Source: Methylobacterium sp. 2A (GTDB lineage Bacteria > Pseudomonadota > Alphaproteobacteria > Rhizobiales > Beijerinckiaceae). From it: DNA of 64,000 nt. Shown here piece by piece: positions 1-8,473 of the stretch (positions are counted from its first letter, which is position 1; every line of letters begins with the position of its first letter). The position numbers and the translations under genes were made by a program. The stretch is taken from positions 186,001-250,000 of the forward strand of contig NZ_VUOK01000021.1 of assembly GCF_009806555.1 (NCBI RefSeq), written 5' to 3'. The notes under the pieces were generated by a model. It did not search any database, was not told where the DNA came from, and saw only the letters and a list, made by a program, of their open reading frames with translations.

Positions 1-1
1 T

Positions 2-373
2 GGCGACCCGCGGGTGACGCCGGTGGGCCGCTTCATCCGCAAGACCTCGCTCGACGAGCTGCCGCAGCTCTTCAACGTTCTGAAGGGCGATCTCTCCCTC
101 GTCGGCCCGCGGCCGCACGCGCTGCAGGCGAAGGCCGCGAACACCCTGTACGACCAAGTGGTCGATGGCTATTTCGCCCGCCACAAGGTCAAGCCCGGCA
201 TCACCGGCTGGGCGCAGGTCAATGGCTGGCGCGGCGAGACCGACACGTCCGAGAAGCTGCAGCGGCGCGTCGAACACGACCTGTACTACATTGAGAACTG
301 GTCGGTTGTCCTCGATCTGCAGATCCTGGCGACGACGCCTTTCGCGCTGCTCAAGACCGAGAACGCCTACTGA
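2..373 (+). CDS. Sugar transferase (polyprenyl glycosylphosphotransferase), 3' end only
   Basis: The open frame enters from the left edge, so only about the last 123 residues are visible. They match the C-terminal bacterial sugar transferase domain that moves a sugar-1-phosphate onto undecaprenyl phosphate at the inner membrane, the first step of exopolysaccharide or O-unit assembly. Visible hallmarks are the TSLDELPQL block, the [10 protein letters not shown] block and the later [17 protein letters not shown] block, followed by a conserved [11 protein letters not shown] stretch near the C-terminus. The N-terminal membrane part lies outside the window, so the substrate sugar cannot be told. 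The gene ends 21 bases before the convergent small gene at 394-747. Family assignment is firm; the exact pathway is not. Confidence 0.9.
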   Translation, partial: GDPRVTPVGRFIRKTSLDELPQLFNVLKGDLSLVGPRPHALQAKAANTLYDQVVDGYFARHKVKPGITGWAQVNGWRGETDTSEKLQRRVEHDLYYIENWSVVLDLQILATTPFALLKTENAY

Positions 374-393
374 TCGGGGCCGCGCGTCAAGCC

Positions 394-747
394 TTACGGC
401 AGGGCGCCGGCCTTCTCCTTGGCCTTCATGATCGTGTCGCGGCAGCCCTGGGCGTCGCCGGCCTTGTCCTGCTCACCGGCCTTCGCAACGAGCTTCTTGG
501 CCTCCTCGACACCGGCGGCGGTCGGCTTCACGCTGGCATCCGACTTGGTGAGGGCCGGCGGCTTGTCGAGGGCCTTCGGTGAATCCGACGAGGTCACGCC
601 ACCGGGCGGCGTCTTGCCCGTCACCGCAGCCGCGCCGGCGCTGTCGAGCCGCCGCTGCAGGGTGCTGACCTCATCGGCGCACGGCGTTGCGAGGGCAGGC
701 GTGGCTGCGGCGAGGGTGAGGGCTGCGACGGCGAAACGGAACATCAT
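394..747 (-). CDS. Small exported two-cysteine protein at the distal end of the lut cluster
   Basis: This predicts a 117-residue protein with a clear Sec signal peptide (MMFRFAVAALTLAAATPALA) and a short mature part. The mature part has one Cys just after cleavage (TPCADEV), a Ser/Pro/Lys-rich linker, and a charged helix carrying a second Cys (DAQGCRDTIMKAKEK). It sits downstream of lutH on the same strand, where Methylorubrum extorquens AM1 carries lanM. It has no EF-hand loop of the DxDxDG type, so it is not lanmodulin. The CA(D/E) start of the mature part and the Cys-containing last helix resemble LutD at 6102-6407, which suggests a shared small helical fold. I do not recognise its function. 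Confidence 0.7.
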   Translation of the reverse strand: MMFRFAVAALTLAAATPALATPCADEVSTLQRRLDSAGAAAVTGKTPPGGVTSSDSPKALDKPPALTKSDASVKPTAAGVEEAKKLVAKAGEQDKAGDAQGCRDTIMKAKEKAGALP

Positions 748-886
748 CAGGATCGGTCTCCAAGACAGCGTGGCTCGTCCGGCGCGCGAACCCGACGGGG
801 GCGCGAGAGCGATTCACCGAGGAGACTCCGGGGGCACAGGCGCGTTCCCGAGACAGGAGGCCGCACACCCGCCTTCAAACGCGAAC

Positions 887-925
887 GGGCGCCCCACGCG
901 GCCGCAAAAGCCGCGGGAGGCGCCC
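887..925 (-). terminator. Strong hairpin just downstream of lutH, candidate terminator
   Basis: An interrupted inverted repeat lies 20 bases past the lutH stop. The outer arms are 887-893 and 919-925 (GGGCGCC with GGCGCCC). The inner arms are 897-901 and 911-915, with an A-rich loop on the plus strand. It is well placed to end lutH transcription before the small gene at 394-747, but there is no clean U-tract, so the terminator call is tentative. Confidence 0.4.
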
Positions 926-944
926 GCCGGTCTCGCCTATGGCA

Positions 945-3515
945 TCAGTACTTGCGGATGACCGGCTCCGGCGCCATCGGCACGGGATCGGCACCGAACC
1001 GGTAGGTCAAACCGGCATAGACGGAGAGCGGCTGCGCCAGGGTCGTGGTCCGCGGATCGTTGATCGACAGGTTGCCCGCGATCGCGCCGGGCTCGGCGAA
1101 GGTGCCGAATGTGGCGTAGCGGTTGTTGGTCAGGTTGGTGATCAGCCCGAAGATCTCCAGGTTCTTGGTCACTTGGTATTTCGTCGTGAGGTTCATCACG
1201 TAATAGGCCGGCAGCTTGCGGTTCAGGTTCGACTCGTCGCCGCGGAAGTAGGAGGACGAGAAGGCCGAGACGTTCAGGCCGAAGCGCCAGTCCGGGGTGA
1301 TGTTGTATTCGAACCCGGCCTTGATCTGATGATCCGGAATCAGCGGGACCTTGTTGCCCTTGCGGACCTGGATGGCCCCGTCATCCGCAAAGGGGTTGTT
1401 GGGCGACGACAGCGTCTGATTGAACTGGAAAGTGGCGTCGATCAGCGCGTAGTTGGCGTAGACCAGCAATTCGGGGCTGACGACGTATTCGGCGCTCACC
1501 TCGATGCCCTGGCGCCGGGTCGAGGGTACGTTGACGTAGTAGGCGCGGGCCGCGTTGCCGGCGACCGCGATCTGGATGATGTCGTTGGTCAGATCGGTGC
1601 GGAACACGCCGGCCTTGTAGGTCAGGGCGCCGCCGGAGAGGAAGCTCGGGATCACGCCGCGGAAGCCGACCTCGTAGGTCTGGCCGGTGACCTGCTTGAG
1701 CGGCGGGTCGGCGACCAGGGAGTTCGGCAGCAGGCACGGCCGGTCCGGGTTGGCGCAGGCGAGTTCGAGCGGTGTCGGGGCACGGTTCGATTCCGAGTAG
1801 CTGCCGTAGAGGTTGAGCGCCGGATCGAACTGGTAGGTCAGGCCCGCCAGCGGGTTGACCTTGGTGTATTCGTGCGAGCCCGTCACGTCCGGCGAGAACC
1901 CGGTCTGATCGACCGAGCGGATATGCGCGTGGTTGAGCCGGAAGCCGGCGGTGAGCGAGAGCCGGTCGGTCACGTCGAGCGTGTCGGTGGCGTAGAGGCC
2001 GAGATACAGGTTCGAGCCCTGGACCGAACTCGGGGCGATGCCGAGGGCGCCCAGGGTGCGGATATAGGGCGTGCCGAGGCCAGGAATGTTGCCGTAATAC
2101 GGATTGCTGGGATCGGTCGTGATCAGCAGGTTCGGGTTGATCACACCCAGGGTGCTCGACGACTTGAACGAGTAGTCGGCCGCATCGACGCTGCCGCCGA
2201 TGAGGAAGGTATTGGGCAGGCCGAAGATCCGGTCGCGGTTGGCCGCCTGCAGCGAGCCGCCATAGCCCTGCGACTCCGTCTGGGTGGAGTCGATGGTTCC
2301 GTAGGGAATGTTGCGCGAGAACGGGATGCGCTGGTTCTGCTGGCCGAGCAGCAGGAACTGGTTGCGGAACGCGTTCTGCGATTGGCCGGCGGACGGGCTG
2401 AAGCCGTCATCCTGATAGCAGAGGAAGCCGCGGAAGCTCGACCGCGAGCTGCACTGCTCGAAATTGCCGTCGTTGCCGTCGACGTAGCGCTCGCTGAAGC
2501 GGCGGAAATAGGCGTTGCCGGCGAGATCCCAGGTCGGCGAGATGTCGACCCGGCCGGTGAGCTGGAGCGTGCCGACCTGCGTGGTCTGCGTCTGCGGGTA
2601 GGTGAAGATCGCCCGCGGATCGACGTGAGTGAAGTCCACCGGCGTCGCGGCCGCCGCGCCGTAGAAGCTGCGCGCGGCCAGCCCGATCAGGTGGAACTCC
2701 GAATCCTGCGAGCGATAGCCGAGATCCGCGTAGAGCCGGCCGATCGTGCTCGGGTTCTGGTAGCGCCAGCCGCGGTCGTTCAAACCGTCGCCGGTGAAGT
2801 AGAAGCTCCAGTTGTCGGAGACCTTGCCGTATTCGAGGTAGCCGGCCGTGCGTGCATCCGAGCCGCCCCAGGCCGAGATCTCGGTGCCCTGCCAGGTGAA
2901 GCCGTTCTTCATCTGGATGTTGACCGCGCCGCCGATGGCGTTGAGGCCGAAGACGGGATTGCCGGTGACCACGTCGATGCGCTGGACCGCCTGCGGCGGG
3001 ATCAGGTCGAAATTGACGACGTCGCCGAACGCCTCGTTGATGCGGATGCCGTTCTGGTAGACGGCCAAGCCCTGCGGCACGCCCTGCACGGGCGAGGCGG
3101 TGAAGCCGCGATAGTTGAGGTCGACGCGGTTGCCGTTGCCCTGCGAGTCGCTGATGTTCACGCCCGGCGTCGAGCGCGCGAAGGTCGCGATGATGTTGTC
3201 GGTGCCGCGGTCGACGTCGATCTGGCGGGGCGTGACGGTCTCGACCGTGCTGGGGATCTTGTTGAGCGGCTGCTCGGAGCCGCGCAGGCGCACGGTGCCG
3301 GGGGCCACGGGCAGGGTCGGGGCGACCTGGGCGGCGCGGTCGAGGTTCAGGGCACCGCTCGAATTACCGCCGCCGGCCCCGACCGGCGATGTCGAAACGA
3401 CGCTGATCTCGCCCAAGGTAACCGATTGCTGGGCCTGTACTGCGCCCGGAGCGACCGAGATCGCCAAGACTGAAGCAGACGCGAGCAAGCCGCTCCGAAG
3501 CGCCCGACGTGACAT
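945..3515 (-). CDS. lutH: TonB-dependent receptor of the lanthanide uptake cluster (LutH)
   Basis: An outer-membrane receptor of 856 residues from the chosen ATG, which has a GGGGA ribosome site and a normal signal peptide ending in AVQAQQ. A frame-extending ATG at 3572 is less likely. After an N-terminal region comes a plug domain with typical blocks (TPGVNISDSQGNGNRVDLNYRG, GLAVYQNGIRINEAFGD, NAIGGAVNIQMKNG), then a 22-strand-type beta barrel ending in LSVYAGLTYRFGADP. In M. extorquens AM1 the receptor at this cluster position, LutH, carries lanthanide (probably as a metallophore complex) across the outer membrane using TonB energy. Here it is the last gene of the lutA-H order. The 256-base gap upstream suggests its own promoter. 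Substrate assignment rests on synteny and family, not on residues. Confidence 0.9.
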   Translation of the reverse strand: MSRRALRSGLLASASVLAISVAPGAVQAQQSVTLGEISVVSTSPVGAGGGNSSGALNLDRAAQVAPTLPVAPGTVRLRGSEQPLNKIPSTVETVTPRQIDVDRGTDNIIATFARSTPGVNISDSQGNGNRVDLNYRGFTASPVQGVPQGLAVYQNGIRINEAFGDVVNFDLIPPQAVQRIDVVTGNPVFGLNAIGGAVNIQMKNGFTWQGTEISAWGGSDARTAGYLEYGKVSDNWSFYFTGDGLNDRGWRYQNPSTIGRLYADLGYRSQDSEFHLIGLAARSFYGAAAATPVDFTHVDPRAIFTYPQTQTTQVGTLQLTGRVDISPTWDLAGNAYFRRFSERYVDGNDGNFEQCSSRSSFRGFLCYQDDGFSPSAGQSQNAFRNQFLLLGQQNQRIPFSRNIPYGTIDSTQTESQGYGGSLQAANRDRIFGLPNTFLIGGSVDAADYSFKSSSTLGVINPNLLITTDPSNPYYGNIPGLGTPYIRTLGALGIAPSSVQGSNLYLGLYATDTLDVTDRLSLTAGFRLNHAHIRSVDQTGFSPDVTGSHEYTKVNPLAGLTYQFDPALNLYGSYSESNRAPTPLELACANPDRPCLLPNSLVADPPLKQVTGQTYEVGFRGVIPSFLSGGALTYKAGVFRTDLTNDIIQIAVAGNAARAYYVNVPSTRRQGIEVSAEYVVSPELLVYANYALIDATFQFNQTLSSPNNPFADDGAIQVRKGNKVPLIPDHQIKAGFEYNITPDWRFGLNVSAFSSSYFRGDESNLNRKLPAYYVMNLTTKYQVTKNLEIFGLITNLTNNRYATFGTFAEPGAIAGNLSINDPRTTTLAQPLSVYAGLTYRFGADPVPMAPEPVIRKY

Positions 3516-3771
3516 CGCGATTCCCCTGCCTTGAGACCTGTTCCCGGTTGTCCCGGGCTTGGCAATACTCATGGCGGGTGGAGTTAAAGTTCACAATCGT
3601 GCTTGGCGGTTCGCCGCGGATTTTGAGTTCGCTTTCAACGCCTGGACGGCCGATCGCTCCGGCACGTGGCACCCTCGCAACAGTTTTGCGTTCAGACTCA
3701 AAGACTTGTGGATGATTAGGCAAGGTGTGCCGGGATTATCCGGCAAGGCCAGGGTGGCCGCGGCACGCCTC

Positions 3772-4410
3772 TCAGAGGCGGGTCTGAATCATCCGCGCAA
3801 TCTCGCCGAGCCGCTGCTCGAGGAGCTGCGGAACCTCACAGACATAGGTGAGGGACTGGCTGCGCTCCTGGAAGATGCGACGGTCCCAGGCGAACTTCGT
3901 CTCAAGATCCGACTGGTCCTTCGGCAGCTCGGTCGCGTCGGTCGCGCTCGGCGCATCCTTGGTCTGGCTGATCTTGTCGGCCTCGTCGCGGATCCGCTCC
4001 GCCATGCGACGCTGGCCCTGGGCATAGCGCGCGATGCCGCCCACGACTTTGTCGCGCTCGCCGTTGATCACCTCGAAGACGCCCGCATAGACCCGGGTCA
4101 GGGCCTTGTCCTTGGCGTCCCTCTCGGTGCCGAATTTGCCGGCGAAGTCATCCAGCAATGGGCCGACCTGCGACAGGTCGGTGCGCCGGGAGGCGATCTT
4201 CTGTGCCAGCACGGCGGCGTCGTTGTCGCTGCCCCAATCGCCGGCCGCCGCGATATCCGGGCCGGTCCAGAACTGGCCGGGGCTCAGCGTCGCCACCTTG
4301 CGCTGGACGCAGGGCCAGTCCGGATCGGTCTTCGGCTGCGCCAGGACCGGTCCGGCCAGGAGGGTCAGCCCGAGGGTGGGAACGAAGAGACGGCGCATGA
4401 GATGGTTCAT
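3772..4410 (-). CDS. lutG: Exported protein of the lut cluster (LutG)
   Basis: A 212-residue protein. The chosen ATG has GGAG eight bases upstream and gives a compact signal peptide (MNHLMRRLFVPTLGLTLLAG..VLAQP). An alternative ATG at 4425 overlaps the lutF stop as ATGA. The mature part has an early Cys (DWPCVQRKV), a Trp-rich segment (GQFWTGPDIAAAGDWG), and then long amphipathic helices rich in Asp, Glu and Arg, with a second Cys near the end (SLTYVCEVPQLL). I see no catalytic motif. Between the ABC permease and the TonB receptor, this is the position of lutG, an exported protein of unknown biochemical role in the AM1 lanthanide cluster. A periplasmic helper role is an inference from context. 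Confidence 0.8.
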   Translation of the reverse strand: MNHLMRRLFVPTLGLTLLAGPVLAQPKTDPDWPCVQRKVATLSPGQFWTGPDIAAAGDWGSDNDAAVLAQKIASRRTDLSQVGPLLDDFAGKFGTERDAKDKALTRVYAGVFEVINGERDKVVGGIARYAQGQRRMAERIRDEADKISQTKDAPSATDATELPKDQSDLETKFAWDRRIFQERSQSLTYVCEVPQLLEQRLGEIARMIQTRL

Positions 4411-4424
4411 CGAAACGGACTCCA

Positions 4425-5318
4425 TCAGGGGGTCTCGCCGGCCGGGCCACCGCGCCGGGCCATGATGCCGCGGCCGGGATCGTAGGCGATGACCGCCATG
4501 CCGAAGAAGGCGAGCGTCACGCCGACCACGACGGCGCAGGCTACGGGCTCGAACTGGACGTAGAGGGCGTAGCGGACGAGCTGCACCGCGTGGCTGAACG
4601 GGTTGAGCTCGCAGATCCAGTAGAGGGTCTCGGAGGATTCCCGGATCCGCCACAGGGGGTAGAGCGCCGAGGACGCGAAGAACATCGGGAAGATCACGAA
4701 GTTCATCACGCTGGCGAAGTTCTCAAGCTGGCGCACCAGCGAGGACAGGAACAGGCCGATCGCCCCGAGCATCAGACCCGAGGCCAGGAAGGCCGGCAGC
4801 GCCGTCAGGTAGCCGAGCGGCGGGATGTCGGTCTCCCAGAAATAGGCGACCGCCAGGAACGCGTAGGCCTGAACGATCGACACCGCGACGCCCGCGATCA
4901 GCTTGGCCAGCAGCAGCAGCCAGCGCGGATAGGGCGAGGTCAGCAGCACCTTCATGGAGCCGACCTCGCGGTCGTAGACCATCGAGAGCGACGATTGCAT
5001 GCCGTTGAACAGCTGGATCATCACGGCGAGGCCGGGCACCACGTAGACCTCGTAGAGCACGTAGGTCTGGTAGGGCGGCTCGATCGAGACGCCGAGCGTG
5101 TTGCGGAACCCCGCCGCGAAGATGAACAGCCAGACCAGCGGCCGGACGAGGGCCGAGAAGAACCGCTCCTTCTGATTGAAGAAGCGCAGCAATTCGCGCC
5201 GGACGATGCCGCCGAGGCAGATCAGGTAGCCGACCGCGTCGAGGCGGCCGATCCGGGCCGGCGCGGTGCGGGTGGGCACTGGCGCGACCGGCGTGGAGAC
5301 ATGCGTCGGCGCCGTCAT
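4425..5318 (-). CDS. lutF: ABC-2 type permease of the lut cluster (LutF)
   Basis: A 297-residue inner-membrane protein with about six hydrophobic segments and a cytoplasmic N-terminus. The sequence around residues 95-130 (PGLAVMIQLFNGMQSSLSMVYDREVGSMKVLLTSP) is the ABC-2 permease region that couples to the ATPase. It resembles the permease of the PQQ-alcohol-dehydrogenase-associated ABC system (PedC-like). It lies 43 bases after lutE and its stop touches the lutG reading frame, so it is part of one transcript. With LutE it should form the inner-membrane half of the lanthanide system. ABC-2 permeases more often export, so the direction of transport is not settled by sequence. Confidence 0.9.
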   Translation of the reverse strand: MTAPTHVSTPVAPVPTRTAPARIGRLDAVGYLICLGGIVRRELLRFFNQKERFFSALVRPLVWLFIFAAGFRNTLGVSIEPPYQTYVLYEVYVVPGLAVMIQLFNGMQSSLSMVYDREVGSMKVLLTSPYPRWLLLLAKLIAGVAVSIVQAYAFLAVAYFWETDIPPLGYLTALPAFLASGLMLGAIGLFLSSLVRQLENFASVMNFVIFPMFFASSALYPLWRIRESSETLYWICELNPFSHAVQLVRYALYVQFEPVACAVVVGVTLAFFGMAVIAYDPGRGIMARRGGPAGETP

Positions 5319-5361
5319 GGATGCTGCCCTCGATCCTGCGATGCGCCGCCCATCCGCATGC

Positions 5362-6105
5362 TCATGCGGCCGCCCTCCCCGGCTCCGACACGATGCGCCG
5401 GAACGCGTCGGCGAGCGCCTCGCCGGGCGCGCCGATATCGCCGGCCCGGCCCCGGGCCACGATCCGGCCGCGATGCAGCACGATCGCGTCGTCCTCGGGC
5501 GAGATCTCCTCGAAGATGTGGGTCGCCCAGAGCACCGACAGGCCCTCCTCGCGCACCAGCGCCCGCACGATCGCCACGATGTCGGCGCGCGATTCGAGAT
5601 CGAGGCCCACCGTCGGCTCGTCGAGGAGCAGCAGATCCGGCCGATGGATCAGCGAGCGGGCGATCTCGATGCGGCGCGACTGGCCGCCTGACAGCGTCCG
5701 CACCTTGTCGTGCCGCCTGTCGGCGAGCCCGACCCGGTCGAGGAGCAGGCCGACCCGCTCCTTCCCGGCGCCGCGGGCGATGCCGTGCAGGCTCGCGTGG
5801 TAGAGGAGATTCTGCTCGACGGTGAGATCGGTGTCGAGGGTGCGCGCCTGGAACACCACGCCGAGCCGAGCGAGCGCCCGAGACGACTCGCGATCGAGCG
5901 CATGGCCAAAGATCGAGACCCGGCCGGTCTGGTTGTTGTAGAGGCGGGTAATCACGGAGAAGAGCGTGGTCTTGCCGGCGCCGTTCGGCCCGAGCAGCGC
6001 CGCGAAGCGCCCGATTCCCACGTCGAGCGACACGTCCTCGAGGGCCGCCCGGGCGCCGAACCGGTGGCCGACATGCTCGACCCGGAGCGCCGCCTCGGCG
6101 CTCAT
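5362..6105 (-). CDS. lutE: ABC transporter ATP-binding protein of the lut cluster (LutE)
   Basis: A 247-residue nucleotide-binding subunit. Walker A is LLGPNGAGKTT near residue 40, the signature motif is LSGGQSRR, Walker B is LLLLDEPT, and the H-loop is ATHIFEE. The chosen ATG overlaps the lutD stop as ATGA, which fits translational coupling; a longer frame start at 6147 would run into lutD. It pairs with the permease LutF and belongs to the ATPase family tied to PQQ-dependent alcohol oxidation clusters. In AM1 the cluster is required for lanthanide-dependent methanol growth. All nucleotide-binding residues look intact. Confidence 0.93.
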   Translation of the reverse strand: MSAEAALRVEHVGHRFGARAALEDVSLDVGIGRFAALLGPNGAGKTTLFSVITRLYNNQTGRVSIFGHALDRESSRALARLGVVFQARTLDTDLTVEQNLLYHASLHGIARGAGKERVGLLLDRVGLADRRHDKVRTLSGGQSRRIEIARSLIHRPDLLLLDEPTVGLDLESRADIVAIVRALVREEGLSVLWATHIFEEISPEDDAIVLHRGRIVARGRAGDIGAPGEALADAFRRIVSEPGRAAA

Positions 6106-6407
6106 CGGCCCAGCACCTTCCGGGCGTCGGCGACCGCGTCGAGGCACTCGTCGAACTCGCCCTCCTTCTGTTCCCGCTCGGCGACCCGCAGGGCCTTGCG
6201 GAGCTTGGGCAACGCGGATTCATGCGGGTTCAGCGCCAGAGCGTCGCGGATCATCGTGATGCCCTCGGCGCAGGAGGAAGCGTCGCCGGCGGCGAGGGCC
6301 GGGGCCGCTGACAGAAGACCCGCCGCGAAGGCCGCGGCTGCCCTTCCCCCGCAGAGGGGGGAGGGAGACGCGGCGGCAGCGCGCGTGATGCCGAGAAAAC
6401 GTCCCAT
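6102..6407 (-). CDS. lutD: Small exported helical protein of the lut cluster (LutD)
   Basis: A 101-residue protein beginning at an ATG that overlaps the upstream stop as TGATG. The signal sequence is long and Ala-rich, ending near APALAAGD. The mature part is only about 60 residues: a Cys at the start (SSCAEGITMIRDAL), a Lys/Arg helix, and a final helix with a second Cys (EFDECLDAVADARKVLG). The two cysteines are suitably placed for one disulfide holding a helical hairpin. No enzyme motif is visible. It is one of the exported proteins of unknown function in the lut cluster; the protein at 394-747 has a similar plan. Confidence 0.75.
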   Translation of the reverse strand: MGRFLGITRAAAASPSPLCGGRAAAAFAAGLLSAAPALAAGDASSCAEGITMIRDALALNPHESALPKLRKALRVAEREQKEGEFDECLDAVADARKVLGR

Positions 6408-6838
6408 CACTTCACCGTCAGCGTGCCAGTCATGCCCTTGGACTCCAGGCCATGCGCCGCCCAGGTGTAGGTGCCCGGCTTGATCGCCACGAACTCGATC
6501 GCGATCTCGCCGGGATCATCGAACTCCAGATGATCGGGCGGGCCGCCGCCGTGGATCTCCTTGTGCTCGATCACGATCTGATTGAACCAGATGTACCGGA
6601 AGAACTCAGGGGCATAGAACTTGTACTCCTGATGCCCCTTGGCGACGATGCGCAGCCGGTAGGCCTTGCCGGATTCGAGCGTGATGTCCTTGTTCTCGAC
6701 CGTGAAATCGTTGCCCTGATCGTCGCCGAGGACGAGGTCCGGCAAATTCTCCCGCTTCTTGGTCAGGTCCAGTGCCAAGGCCGGACCGGCCGCGAGCAGC
6801 CCCACGCAGGCCAGCGCCGCCAATCGAAACATCCGCAT
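6407..6838 (-). CDS. lutC: Cupredoxin-fold periplasmic protein of the lut cluster (LutC)
   Basis: A 143-residue exported protein. The ATG at 6838 is chosen over an in-frame GTG at 6853 because GGGAAG lies eight bases before it. Signal peptide, then one domain with cupredoxin-like strands ending GTYTWAAHGLESKGMTGTLTV. That end matches the copper-loop region of cupredoxins, including the late His, Gly-Met and Gly, but the cysteine that ligates type 1 copper is absent. An acidic, His-containing loop (EIHGGGPPDHLEFDDPGE) is prominent. The fold call is from motif shape; the bound metal, if any, is unknown. It is coupled to lutD by TGATG and follows lutB by 59 bases. Confidence 0.8.
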   Translation of the reverse strand: MRMFRLAALACVGLLAAGPALALDLTKKRENLPDLVLGDDQGNDFTVENKDITLESGKAYRLRIVAKGHQEYKFYAPEFFRYIWFNQIVIEHKEIHGGGPPDHLEFDDPGEIAIEFVAIKPGTYTWAAHGLESKGMTGTLTVK

Positions 6839-6897
6839 CGTGTCGCTTCCCACCCTGTGCCGCCGGTCGAGCGGATTGGATTGCTTCAGGCTCCGGA

Positions 6898-7881
6898 TCA
6901 GTTCGGCGCGATCGCCACGCCCCAGGGCAGCAGGCCGACCGGGATGCTCTTGATCACCTTCTCGGAGGCCACGTCGATCACCGAGACGTCGTTGGAGGTG
7001 CCGTTCGTGGTGAACAGCTGCTTCTGATCCGGCGTGAAGGCCAGCTGCCAGACGCGCTGGCCGACGGGCAGGTACTTCTCGACCGCGTAGGTCTTGGCAT
7101 CGATCACCGCGACGCGGTTGGCGGGACCCAACGCCACGAAGGCCTTGGTCCCGTCCCTGGTGATCCGGATGCCCACGGGCTGGATCGCCTCGTCGTTCAC
7201 GCTCGGGATCTTGAAGGTGATCTTCTTGATGACCCGGCGCTGGGCCACGTCGATCACGCTCACCGTGCCGCCGACCTCCGCGGACACCCAGAGGAACTTG
7301 CCGTCGGCCGTGAACTCGGCGAAGCGCGGCCGCGCATCCACCAGCACATTGTCGATGACCTGGAAGGTCTTGGTGTCGATGAAATGGGCCATGTTGGTCG
7401 TCTCGGAGGTGTTGACCAGGATCTTCCCGTCCGGCGACAGGCCCATCCCCTCCGGCTCGACCCCGACCGGCACCTCGGCCAGGACCTTGTTCTTCTCGAT
7501 GTCGATGATGGTGACTTGGCTGTCGTCCTCGTTGGCGACGTAGAGCGGGTTGCCCGAGGCATCCAGGATGAACTGCTCCGGATCCGGCCCTGAGCGGAGC
7601 GAGCGGACCACCTTGCCGGAACTCGTGTCGAGCACGTCGATCCGGTCGTCGTCACTGGCGCAGACGAACAGTTCCTTGCCGTCCTTGGACAGGGTCACGC
7701 CGCGGGGGCGGCGGCCCACCTTCCAGGTCGCGGTCACCGCCATGGTGGTGGTGTCGATGACGCTGACCGAATTGCCCTTCTCGTTGGTGACGTAGGCGGT
7801 GAAGGCGGCGGCCGGCCCGCACAGGGCGACCCACGTACCGAGGGCGACAACGCTCAGTCCTGCCTCGATCCGGCGGCTCAT
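6898..7881 (-). CDS. lutB: YVTN-type seven-bladed beta-propeller protein of the lut cluster (LutB)
   Basis: A 327-residue exported protein with a good GGAG ribosome site before its ATG and a signal peptide ending near GPAAAFTAYVTNE. The mature part is repeats of about 42 residues, each with a V(S/A)VID core and a P(R/E/W)G turn (for example NSVSVIDTTTM, SQVTIIDIEKN, GTVSVIDVAQR, NDVSVIDVASE). This is the PQQ-dependent-catabolism-associated propeller family, which resembles PQQ enzymes in shape but has no catalytic site of that type. It probably acts as a periplasmic binding or scaffold protein. It follows the inserted PIN cassette and leads the lutB-G run. Confidence 0.88.
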   Translation of the reverse strand: MSRRIEAGLSVVALGTWVALCGPAAAFTAYVTNEKGNSVSVIDTTTMAVTATWKVGRRPRGVTLSKDGKELFVCASDDDRIDVLDTSSGKVVRSLRSGPDPEQFILDASGNPLYVANEDDSQVTIIDIEKNKVLAEVPVGVEPEGMGLSPDGKILVNTSETTNMAHFIDTKTFQVIDNVLVDARPRFAEFTADGKFLWVSAEVGGTVSVIDVAQRRVIKKITFKIPSVNDEAIQPVGIRITRDGTKAFVALGPANRVAVIDAKTYAVEKYLPVGQRVWQLAFTPDQKQLFTTNGTSNDVSVIDVASEKVIKSIPVGLLPWGVAIAPN

Positions 7882-8014
7882 CCAATCTCCTCCCTCGGTG
7901 CCCTGTTCGGTGCTCCCGCACATGCACCTTAGTGCGGATTCCTCACGGAGCGAGGGGATGCGGCATTCGGAGCCGACCCTGGAGTTCCGCGTAAGACCGT
8001 TTGTGTGCGGACAA

Positions 8015-8473
8015 TTACTCGGACTGTCTCAGTTCCGTAAAGTGCAACACGCCGTTCGAGCGCTCGATTGCGGCGGCGTGAAGGTTGCCGTCTCCGGTGA
8101 TAAGCACCCTATCCGCGCCAAGACAGGTCAGTATCGCAGCATCGTTGAAGCCAAGCCACAGGTAGGCAGGGTCCGAAACGGCACTCACCGCGGCCGGCTG
8201 CAACTCCTGGGCGCTCATGACGAACAATTTGAAAAACGTGGATATCTCAGACTTGATCGGGTCAGCAATCTGACGAAGTAAGTTGGCCGTCTCGGATAGA
8301 ATCTGTGCAGTTGTCATAAGTCCGGCTGAGACAGCCACGTGCCGCAACAGAATATCATAGTCGCTTTCCGAAAACTGTCTGCTGTTTTTGTGTAAGCGGA
8401 TGTATCGTCGATTTGTTCCGCCAACGATAAATAGAACGAGTAAATTCATGTCGAGGAGGGCGTATTTCGCCAT
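8015..8473 (-). CDS. PIN-domain protein (VapC-like ribonuclease) inserted in the lut cluster
   Basis: A 152-residue protein starting at an ATG that overlaps the upstream stop as TGATG. Four acidic residues sit where PIN nucleases hold their metal: D8 (YALLDMN), E61 (ILSETANLL), D111 (LGFNDAAIL) and D128 (VLITGDGNL). The order and spacing fit the fold, so nuclease activity is plausible. It is not similar in neighbourhood to lut genes and its DNA is lower in GC than the flanking genes. With the coupled gene at 8473-8799 it forms a two-gene cassette lying between lutA and lutB. A toxin role is possible but not shown; PIN proteins also act in RNA processing. Confidence 0.72.
   Translation of the reverse strand: MAKYALLDMNLLVLFIVGGTNRRYIRLHKNSRQFSESDYDILLRHVAVSAGLMTTAQILSETANLLRQIADPIKSEISTFFKLFVMSAQELQPAAVSAVSDPAYLWLGFNDAAILTCLGADRVLITGDGNLHAAAIERSNGVLHFTELRQSE

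Noticed and set aside
394..747. Possible lanmodulin next to lutH
   Set aside because: The position suggested lanM, but there are no EF-hand loops (DxDxDG) and the composition differs.
939..3473. A long plus-strand open frame across lutH
   Set aside because: It is antisense to lutH, which has a signal peptide, plug and barrel signatures. The plus-strand protein is Arg/Val/Gly/Asp-rich with no domain, a usual artefact of high-GC codon bias.
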